From CAZHJK01 sp964533275 (GTDB lineage: Bacteria > Bacillota > Clostridia > Eubacteriales > Garciellaceae), in contig CAZHJK010000028.1 in NCBI GenBank assembly GCA_964533275.1, positions 1 to 29,141 of the forward strand: DNA of 29,141 bases, read 5' to 3'. Positions 23,095 to 29,141 of the stretch are shown here, piece by piece (position 1 is the stretch's first letter; every line of letters starts with the position of its first letter). The position numbers and the translations under genes were made by a program. The notes under the pieces were generated by a model, which worked only from the letters and a program-made list of their open reading frames with translations, had not been told where the DNA came from and searched no databases.

Positions 23095-24831
23095 ATGAGT
23101 CTATTGAAAAGCATACGTTCTGAACTCCATCATATAATAGAATCCATACACGCTATAATTAATATTGATATTACCATCGTAGATAATAACCTAGAAAGAA
23201 TCGTAGCTACAAATCTACAAAATATAAACATGGGGAAAACGGCACCTAAAAACTCGGCATTCCACCAATGTCTTACTACGGGACAACAATACTTTATAGA
23301 AAATCCTAGAAATGCTAGTATTTGTATTGATTGTTACAATCGTGAAAATTGTAAGGAGCTTGTTGAAATATGCATACCTATTACCTTTAATCAAAAAATC
23401 ATTGGGGTACTTGGTATGTGCGCCTTTGATGAGTCCGCAAAAAATTACCTCTTAAGTAATCAAGGGAGCTTTTTAAATCTTCAAAACCAATTAAGTCAAA
23501 TAATTTCTACAATATTAAATGAGAAAAATATAGGAATGCAGCTAAAGTATCGCTCTGCAGAGCTTATTACTCTTATTAATTCAATAAATGAGGGCATTAT
23601 CATATTTAATAAGGAAAGAAAAATTTTAAATACCAATAATTATATAAATGAAAAGTTAGGTGTAAAATCTAGTAGTCTTCCTACCATTGAGGAAATACTT
23701 AGTCCGGAAATTTATAATACATTGGAAAAGAAAAACTTTATTGGAGAAATTGGTCCCGTAACTCTAAAGGGCTTTACCTTTATCATTAATTCCTATCCCA
23801 TTAATATAAATGATAAACAAAAAAAAGATACTATTCTAGTATTTACGGATTATAATAAAATGAAGGAATCTGTTCTAAAATCTGAAAAGGATAAAAATCT
23901 TATTACCTTTAGAGACATTGTCGGGGAAAGCGAAGCATTAGTTTATGCCCGTCAACAGGCAATTCAAGTTGCCCAAAAAGATGTTTCTGTAATGCTAATA
24001 GGAGAAACCGGTACGGGAAAAGAGATTTTTGCAAGAGCAATTCATACCCTCAGTCAGCGTAAAAACGATATATTTGTACCTATTAATTGCGGCGCCATAC
24101 CTGAAACACTTATCGAAAGCGAACTTTTTGGATATGAAAAGGGTTCTTTTACTGGAGCTAGTTCAACGGGCAAAAAGGGCAAATTCGAGATAGCCAGCCA
24201 GGGAACACTCTTCTTAGATGAGATAGGAGATCTTGGCTTTTCCATGCAGGTAAAGCTACTGCGTGCCCTTGAAGAAAAAGAAATAACTAGGGTGGGGAGT
24301 AACACTTCCATAAGGGTTAATCCAAGAATTATCTCTGCAACCCATAAGGATATCCATAATATGATTAATAAAAACACCTTCCGAATGGATTTGTTTTACC
24401 GACTTAATGTAGTACCTATTTATATCCCTCCCCTAAGAGAAAGGGGATTTGATATTATTATATTAGCCAGACATTTTTTAAGTCACTTTTCAAAGGTATA
24501 TAAAAAGGATATCACTGGTTTTACCCAGGAGTGTGAAAGATTTCTTATGAGCTACTCTTTTCCCGGTAATATTAGAGAACTTCGTAATCTTATAGAATAT
24601 GCCATAATTTTTGAAGAAAATAGCGTGGTGGGAGTTGAAAATATAAGTAAAAAAGTAGGGATCAGTGTAGAGACAGAAAATATCTCCTTAGCAGAAATGA
24701 CAAAAAGATATGAAAAAAATGTAATCCAAAACAAGTTAAAAAACACAGGCAATGACCTTGATGCAAAACAACAAATAGCAAAACAATTAGGCATCAGCAT
24801 TGCTACCCTTTATAGAAAATTGGAGGGTTAA
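23095..24831 (+). CDS. Sigma-54-dependent transcriptional activator
   Basis: This 578-residue enhancer-binding protein has, in order, a sensor domain (about 1-145) with a cysteine cluster C77-x2-C80-x5-C86-x6-C93, a PAS-like domain (about 155-260) and a sigma-54 AAA+ domain. The AAA+ domain shows Walker A GETGTGKE (303-310), the sigma-54-contact loop GSFTGA at 350-355 (usual GAFTGA with Ser) and FLDEIGDL. A Fis-type helix-turn-helix (IAKQLGISIATLYRKL) closes the C-terminus. It would activate the divergent desulfidase/transporter/amidohydrolase operon. The ATG follows AAGGAAGGGG. No histidine kinase or receiver domain is present, so it probably senses a small molecule or redox state directly. 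Confidence 0.9.
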   Translation: MSLLKSIRSELHHIIESIHAIINIDITIVDNNLERIVATNLQNINMGKTAPKNSAFHQCLTTGQQYFIENPRNASICIDCYNRENCKELVEICIPITFNQKIIGVLGMCAFDESAKNYLLSNQGSFLNLQNQLSQIISTILNEKNIGMQLKYRSAELITLINSINEGIIIFNKERKILNTNNYINEKLGVKSSSLPTIEEILSPEIYNTLEKKNFIGEIGPVTLKGFTFIINSYPININDKQKKDTILVFTDYNKMKESVLKSEKDKNLITFRDIVGESEALVYARQQAIQVAQKDVSVMLIGETGTGKEIFARAIHTLSQRKNDIFVPINCGAIPETLIESELFGYEKGSFTGASSTGKKGKFEIASQGTLFLDEIGDLGFSMQVKLLRALEEKEITRVGSNTSIRVNPRIISATHKDIHNMINKNTFRMDLFYRLNVVPIYIPPLRERGFDIIILARHFLSHFSKVYKKDITGFTQECERFLMSYSFPGNIRELRNLIEYAIIFEENSVVGVENISKKVGISVETENISLAEMTKRYEKNVIQNKLKNTGNDLDAKQQIAKQLGISIATLYRKLEG

Positions 24832-24905
24832 AAGATGAGAGTGTCATCCTGAAGGCAGTGCGTTATTAGTAGATGGTTACTAGTTGATAGTAAAAACTAG
24901 TTCTT

Positions 24906-24993
24906 AGGGAACAGTTATAAGGGAACAGTAAAAGATTTTAAGTCTTTTAGAGTTGGGTTTCAGGATTTTTCTGTTCCCTATTCCCTGTTCCCT
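24906..24993. terminator. Nested inverted repeat between convergent genes
   Basis: AGGGAACAG occurs twice (24906-24914, 24920-24928) and its complement CTGTTCCCT occurs twice (24971-24979, 24985-24993). An inner AAAGA...TCTTT stem lies at 24931-24947. The transcript could form a long hairpin in either direction between the activator gene and the DUF2508 gene, and a T-rich stretch follows on the plus strand. A fragment of the same motif recurs near 238-249. Confidence 0.55.
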
Positions 24994-24996
24994 CTA

Positions 24997-25314
24997 TTAT
25001 TTTTCTAGGGCAGAAATGCCCTTTTTCTTTGCTTCCTTTATTAGATACATATAAAATATTTTAGATGCTTCCATTCTATAAATGGCTAAATCTATAAGAT
25101 CAGGATTTGATACATTCTCAAAATAATTTTGGGATTCTATCCATTCATTCTTTGCCTTGTTTACTATTTCTATAAAATCCCTTCTTTCTTGCTCTAGACG
25201 CTGCTCCACTAAATCTACCTTCTCTTGCTTAGTAAATAGCCTTAAGAATTCTTGCCATTGTCTCTTTATTAACTCTAAACTATTTGTATCCTTGATGTTT
25301 TCTAATCCTAACAT
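24997..25314 (-). CDS. DUF2508 (YaaL-like) small protein
   Basis: This small helical protein (105 residues) contains the DUF2508 pattern AKNEWIESQNYFENVSNPDL followed by IDLAIYRMEASKIFYMYLIKEAKKKG. In Bacillus the relative YaaL is encoded between recR and bofA; its role is unknown. I start at the ATG at 25314, seven bases after AAGGGG, and not at the upstream ATG at 25338, which would place the ribosome site inside the gene. It lies downstream of the ATPase cassette on the same strand, but an 82-bp gap leaves co-transcription open. Confidence 0.72.
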   Translation of the reverse strand: MLGLENIKDTNSLELIKRQWQEFLRLFTKQEKVDLVEQRLEQERRDFIEIVNKAKNEWIESQNYFENVSNPDLIDLAIYRMEASKIFYMYLIKEAKKKGISALEK

Positions 25315-25396
25315 AATAAAACCCCTTTCCTTATCCATATTTTGATTTTGGACAAAAGAAAGGGGAAATATACTCTATTTTACCCTTATAATGGTT

Positions 25397-26299
25397 TTAT
25401 TTTCTTGTAATGTTTATTACTTCCTGCTCGGTTTTATTATCCTCCTTATCCCCAAACACCCTTAATCTATAGCCTAGATCAATGATATACTCATCGGATT
25501 CAATCATGGAATGATGGGATAACTTTTTATTTTCTATAATAACCTTGGAGTTATAGCCCTTATAATTAGTATATCTATTAATTAGTTCTTCCTTTATTTT
25601 ATAATTCCAAAAAGCTCTAAAAGTAATTTTTGTGCTTTTTTTATCTATATATTTTAATACAAATTTATCTAAGTTGTTTTCATTTTTATGCATATAGGTG
25701 TCCTTAATAGTAACATTCTTAGAATCCTTATAAAATAAGGACAGGTATTTACCCAGAAGTATAGCATCATCTCCCATACTAGTCTCTATTCTAATGGGAG
25801 TTTCATATATATCGAAAATGTGCTCTAAAACAGCCTTATCCCATACATCCTTAATATCCCCTATGTTAACTGTATGGGATTTATCCCTATTAAAAATTTC
25901 CTCCTTAATAAAGTACGCATTCTTATAGTGCTTTGAGATTCTTTTTTCTATTTCTCCTACTACTATTTTGTCCTTAGTATTAGCTGCAGTATCAGCTATA
26001 ATAAAGCCTTCTTCTCTTTCTTCTTGGGTCTCTTCTTGTTTTTCTTTTTTTTCCTCTACCTTTGCCTCTGAGAGGTTTACTCTTTTTAATCTTTTAGCTG
26101 AACCTATTAGGGAAAAATACCAGCTTTCAAATTGAATTTGATATTTATGCTCCTTAGCATCCTTCTCATATATGTCCAATAGCTCATCACTTAAGACCAA
26201 GGTATGCCTATTTAACCTGCTCCTGCTATTATTGTACTTATCATCAATATTAAATTTATTTCTAATAACCTCTTTGCATAGAGTAAGTTCTAGTCTCAT
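25397..26299 (-). CDS. Protein with possible MIT_C/phospholipase D-like C-terminus
   Basis: This 300-residue protein is of uncertain family. Residues 1-75 form a helical N-terminal part. Residues 76-100 are a Lys/Glu linker. Residues 110-290 alternate strands and helices, with YETPIRIETS, an NVTIKDTYMHKNENNLDKFV segment (195-214) and SHHSMIESDEYIIDLGYRLR (261-280). The last two resemble the ITI-D-Y and H-x-R-x-I-E-T-D blocks of the phospholipase D-like MIT C-terminal domain. A catalytic HxK pair is not evident. It starts 13 bp after the ATPase stop, so the two products probably act together. Nucleic-acid or phosphodiester action is only an inference. Confidence 0.5.
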   Translation of the reverse strand: MRLELTLCKEVIRNKFNIDDKYNNSRSRLNRHTLVLSDELLDIYEKDAKEHKYQIQFESWYFSLIGSAKRLKRVNLSEAKVEEKKEKQEETQEEREEGFIIADTAANTKDKIVVGEIEKRISKHYKNAYFIKEEIFNRDKSHTVNIGDIKDVWDKAVLEHIFDIYETPIRIETSMGDDAILLGKYLSLFYKDSKNVTIKDTYMHKNENNLDKFVLKYIDKKSTKITFRAFWNYKIKEELINRYTNYKGYNSKVIIENKKLSHHSMIESDEYIIDLGYRLRVFGDKEDNKTEQEVINITRK

Positions 26300-26312
26300 A
26301 TTTTCACCTATT

Positions 26313-27698
26313 TTATAAATATTTAAAAAGCTTTTTACCTAATTTATAATGTATATCAAAGAAACCGCTTGGCCAATCCTCTTGAAATTGTCCTCTTCGG
26401 GTTAGTTTCATATCCATTACCCTAGACCCATCCTGATCCTGCAAAAAATAATATACCTTCACATCATCTGCAGCTATTTTACCCTGGGCAACTAATATTT
26501 GTAATTGGGTTATTAGAAAGATACTATGGGTTTCTATAATAAACCTCTTCTCTTGTTTTTCTGCACAATCTACAATCAAATCCGCCAGCTTAGATTGGGC
26601 ATTGGGATGAATATGGGTCTCAGGTTCTTCTATAATCAGGGTGCTTCCATCCTCAGAATTAACCGACTCAATAATAATAGGTAATAATTGAGAGGTTCCC
26701 ACTCCTACATCTAATATATTGTTATAAACCCCAGTATATTTATTTTTTATTAGTATTGAATAATTATCATCACCTAGCTTTTGTACCTCAAAGTTCTCTC
26801 CTAAATCAAAATCTCTTATCCAGTAATTAATCCTATCCTTTGTGGTTTTCTTTTCCATTTTATTAATCCCCAAAAGAGCAGTTAGGATATTTTCTCCCTT
26901 TGAGCCTACAGTATTTACAGTCTTTAAATTAGTAACATACTCCACCCTATCAATTTTATTTCTTAGGGGTTCCATATATATTAATTTGTCTGTAAATTTT
27001 GATAGCCTATTTTCAATATCATCTAATATAAACTCTAATATTGCAATCATCTCTAGTTGGTTTTCCTCTAAACAATCTAGCTTGTCCTCATCGATTTTAA
27101 AATAAAACTTATATGGTTTTATTATATTTGATATGTTTATATCCTCATTTTTAAGATTTATATAATAGTTATTTTCCTTCTTATAAATATAAGCAAAATC
27201 TCCATTTGTAAAATTAATATGGAAATTCTCTACAAACACTCTATCTAAGGATGTTAGATTAAATTCAATTTTTATATTGTCTACAATAAATTCCCGACTT
27301 CTTTCCATTAGTTTAGATAGAATTTGATCTATATTATAATTATCACTTTTCTCCTGGGTGTAATTATTAGTGATTTTAAACATTATAAGTCGTGAGGCAA
27401 TTTTTCTAAAATCCTCCCTTGTAAGGGTACTTTTGTTCTCAAAATTTATGCTATAAACCATTTTATTATTTATCTCATTATTGAAAACAATAGTTTTAAA
27501 TGTCCCTATTTCTCTATTTAAATCTAAGACAATTTCTTCATCCTTACTATCCATAGTATTTTTTAAGGTTAATAGGGATTTAATAAAGCTTGATTTCCCA
27601 GAACTATTAGGTCCCACCAGAATATTTATTTTCTTCATATCCACGATACCTGATTGTTGGAATGCCTTAAAATTATTTAACTCTATAGAATTTATCAT
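26313..27698 (-). CDS. ABC-type AAA ATPase with DUF3696-like C-terminus
   Basis: This 461-residue ATPase is of the AAA_15/AAA_21 (OLD/RecF-like) class. Residues 1-40 give IELNNFKAF and Walker A GPNSSGKSS (29-37). A long helical insert (about 95-300) replaces a coiled coil. The signature-like VGVGTSQLLP is at 331-340, Walker B with EEPE at 354-360 followed by THIHPNAQSKLADL, and the switch motif ETHSIFL near 389-395. The last 50 residues with DWPSGFFD (441-448) match DUF3696. There is no TOPRIM or nuclease domain. Such ATPases are frequent in phage-defence cassettes, with the partner gene acting as effector. Confidence 0.8.
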   Translation of the reverse strand: MINSIELNNFKAFQQSGIVDMKKINILVGPNSSGKSSFIKSLLTLKNTMDSKDEEIVLDLNREIGTFKTIVFNNEINNKMVYSINFENKSTLTREDFRKIASRLIMFKITNNYTQEKSDNYNIDQILSKLMERSREFIVDNIKIEFNLTSLDRVFVENFHINFTNGDFAYIYKKENNYYINLKNEDINISNIIKPYKFYFKIDEDKLDCLEENQLEMIAILEFILDDIENRLSKFTDKLIYMEPLRNKIDRVEYVTNLKTVNTVGSKGENILTALLGINKMEKKTTKDRINYWIRDFDLGENFEVQKLGDDNYSILIKNKYTGVYNNILDVGVGTSQLLPIIIESVNSEDGSTLIIEEPETHIHPNAQSKLADLIVDCAEKQEKRFIIETHSIFLITQLQILVAQGKIAADDVKVYYFLQDQDGSRVMDMKLTRRGQFQEDWPSGFFDIHYKLGKKLFKYL

Positions 27699-27758
27699 AT
27701 TGTTACCTCCCCATAAGCCCTATTGGGTAACCCCACTAGGGGATACTTGTTTAAAAAT

Positions 27759-28196
27759 TTATTTAAGTTTATTTAATTTTAAGTTCTCTAATCCATTTTC
27801 ATAGAATTCATCACTATATTCTGCTTCCTTTTCAAGAATTCTTTTTAGGATAGTCTCCCTATCTAATTTTTTACCATCCAATTCTCTATAGACATCTCTT
27901 TTTGCCAGATTAAAGGCTAGCATATTCCAAAATATTATATCATCATACTCAACTACTAAATCTTCTATCCTATCTTCATCAAATTCTGGAGTAGTAAAAT
28001 ATCTTTTATATTTAGAATCATAACCTACCAGATTTTCAAGGCTATAATCCCTGGCAAAGGAATATACATATTGTTCTATTTTTTCATATTCTTCTATATA
28101 GTCTTCAGGTACCCTGTTGCCATTTATCACCATAATACCAGCATATATTATATCAAGTAAGTTTCTGTATTCTTCCTTGGTAAAGTTGATATTCAT
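27759..28196 (-). CDS. Small acidic protein of unknown function, ATPase-cassette gene
   Basis: I do not recognise the family. This 145-residue, mostly helical and acidic protein begins MNINFTKEEYRNLLDIIYAG. It contains an FDEDRIEDLVVEYDDIIFWN core and ends with a Lys-rich tail. The ATG at 28196 follows AAGGGAGGAG; the frame continues to 28235 without a ribosome site. It is the first gene of the cassette, 60 bp before the ATPase, so it is likely a partner subunit or regulator of it. Confidence 0.62.
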   Translation of the reverse strand: MNINFTKEEYRNLLDIIYAGIMVINGNRVPEDYIEEYEKIEQYVYSFARDYSLENLVGYDSKYKRYFTTPEFDEDRIEDLVVEYDDIIFWNMLAFNLAKRDVYRELDGKKLDRETILKRILEKEAEYSDEFYENGLENLKLNKLK

Positions 28197-28322
28197 TCTA
28201 CTCCTCCCTTTTACTTCACTATGTATTTGCATCATATCTATATATATATTATCTACTAAAACATTACCAATATCAAGCTTGGAAAGTGTTCAATATGAAT
28301 GTTTTACCTATATATGAAAATA

Positions 28323-28351
28323 TTGACAAAAATTTTTTTATATATTAAAAT
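28323..28351 (+). promoter_or_regulatory. Sigma-A promoter of the MEDS gene
   Basis: TTGACA (28323-28328), a 17-base AT-rich spacer and TAAAAT (28346-28351) give a near-perfect vegetative promoter about 80 bp before the ATG of the MEDS gene. A TTGTCA and TATAAT are also found closer to the gene (28389-28413), but only 13 bases apart. Confidence 0.65.
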
Positions 28352-28428
28352 TTTTATATGAGTGATTTTTTTCACGTAATATAAAGTATTGTCAATCTTA
28401 TTTTTGTTATAATGGGGGGCTTATTATT

Positions 28429-28887
28429 ATGGATACTAATTTAAGGGACTCAGGCATTGATATTATTGGCAAAGTCAGTATAGGTACACATATCGCTCAT
28501 ATGTTTTCATCGAAAGATGATTTTTTTCATGTGTGTGTACCATATATCAAGGCTGGCTTACAAAACAATGAATTATGCCTATGGATTTATTCACAGTATA
28601 CAAATTATGAAGAAGTAACATATAATCTAAGTAAGTATATCGAAGATCTTGATAAATACCTAAAAAGTGAACAATTAATAATAATTCCATACACAAAATG
28701 GTACATAGAAAATAATGACTTTAATGAAGTAAGAGTAAATAGATTATGGAATATGTGTCAAAGGGACGGGGGTAGTGTCACATTTGTTAAAAAAGGCGTC
28801 GTTGACCATTGTTACTTATGTGTCAAAGGGACGGGGGTAGTGTCACATTTGTTAAAAAAGGCGTCGTTGACCATTGTTACTAAATAG
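28429..28887 (+). pseudogene. Truncated MEDS-domain (DcmR-like) sensor
   Basis: Residues 1 to about 108 read as an intact start of a MEDS domain: HIAHMFSSKDDFFHVCVPYI, GLQNNELCLWIYS, then IIPYTKWYIENNDFN and RVNRLW. The domain normally continues through a GY-GLR-TG segment into sensor-kinase or regulator parts. Here the frame enters a perfect 65-bp tandem duplication at 28752 and ends after 152 codons of unrelated sequence. Promoter and GGGGGG ribosome site are still in place, so the break looks recent. A functional short protein cannot be ruled out. Confidence 0.68.
28752..28881. repeat. Perfect 65-bp tandem duplication
   Basis: 28752-28816 and 28817-28881 are identical over all 65 bases. 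The unit begins TATGTGTCAAAGGGACGGGG and includes AGTGTCACATTTG. Being 65 bp, it shifts the frame between copies. The composition differs from the AT-rich gene it interrupts. Confidence 0.95.
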
Positions 28888-29141
28888 TACTTTCAGGGTT
28901 GCAAGGGTAAAATATCTTCACCGCCTCCTCCGCAAATGTCGCTCTATTTTATATAGGTAAACCTGATAAAGATAAAAAGGGCTCCATTGATCGTCGCTTT
29001 ATGAAATATTTTATCCCGTTAGGTAGCCAAGGTAAATAGTGCGTCTTGGGAGGCCAAAACGAAAGGTCTGAAGCAAAAAGAACCGTCAGACTGTGTGAAA
29101 ACGCCACATATTTAGCCCAAAAACCACCAAATATGGTATAA
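28888..29141 (+). other. Repeat-like debris at the window end
   Basis: No intact gene is seen. An open frame at 28911-29039 (42 codons then TAG) reads ...SSANVALFYIGKPDKDKKGS and ends FIPLGSQGK, with coding-like composition but no start codon or ribosome site. It may be a piece of a decayed gene or of a dispersed repeat. After 29040 the sequence contains AAAAAGAACCGTCAGACTGT and CCACATATTTAGCCC, less AT-rich than the neighbouring genes. I cannot assign it. Confidence 0.4.

Noticed and set aside
28389..28413. Second sigma-A promoter TTGTCA...TATAAT before the MEDS gene
   Set aside because: The spacer is only 13 bases, too short for sigma-A; the 17-base promoter at 28323-28351 is better.

Overview
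The window reads as chromosomal DNA of a low-GC, anaerobic, probably endospore-forming member of the Clostridia. The AT-rich sequence carries strong AGGAGG ribosome binding sites and a four-subunit pyruvate:ferredoxin oxidoreductase. It also has a BofA-type sporulation protein, a sigma-B/RsbV/RsbW module and a Firmicute-type HPr with a regulatory serine. The evidence is gene content only; no rRNA or tRNA gene was seen. Almost every gene lies on the minus strand. Only the sigma-54 activator and a broken sensor gene lie on the plus strand.

Layout. (1) 1-460 is gene-poor and holds short palindromic repeats and a heptamer array. (2) 460-2981 is a stress operon read ytxH, DUF948 gene, rsbV, rsbW, sigB, with a very good sigma-B-type promoter in front of ytxH. 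(3) 3122-5128 holds ptsI followed by ptsH, the general PTS proteins, in the reverse of the usual order. (4) 5320-8347 is porCDAB with a terminator, preceded by a bofA-like gene with its own terminator. (5) 9391-10412 encodes an AbrB-type membrane protein split into two half-length genes. (6) About 10619-11200 is a decayed ISLre2/UPF0236 transposase.

(7) 11346-18312 is a LacI-regulator-linked cluster: a 4Fe-4S protein, an unknown protein, tctC, tctB, tctA and a DRE-TIM aldolase. It looks like uptake and breakdown of an unidentified carboxylate. Operator-like CCGGTTAAC / ATCGGTTAAC sequences and a 4 x 13-bp array lie next to the regulator gene. (8) 18941-24831 is a sigma-54 module: cysteine desulfidase family gene, membrane transporter and M20 amidohydrolase behind a consensus -24/-12 promoter. 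The divergent activator has a cysteine cluster in its sensor domain, and two inverted repeats lie between them. (9) 24997-28196 holds a DUF2508 gene and a three-gene cassette of an ABC-type AAA ATPase with a DUF3696-like tail, a protein with a possible phospholipase D-like C-terminus, and a small acidic protein. This is the best candidate for an undescribed system. (10) 28429-29141 holds a MEDS-domain sensor gene broken by a perfect 65-bp tandem duplication, followed by repeat-like debris.

Start codons were chosen from ribosome binding sites. Several genes use TTG or GTG starts or a start internal to the longest open frame, and these are noted. Functional calls rest on recognised motifs and gene order. 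No database search was run.
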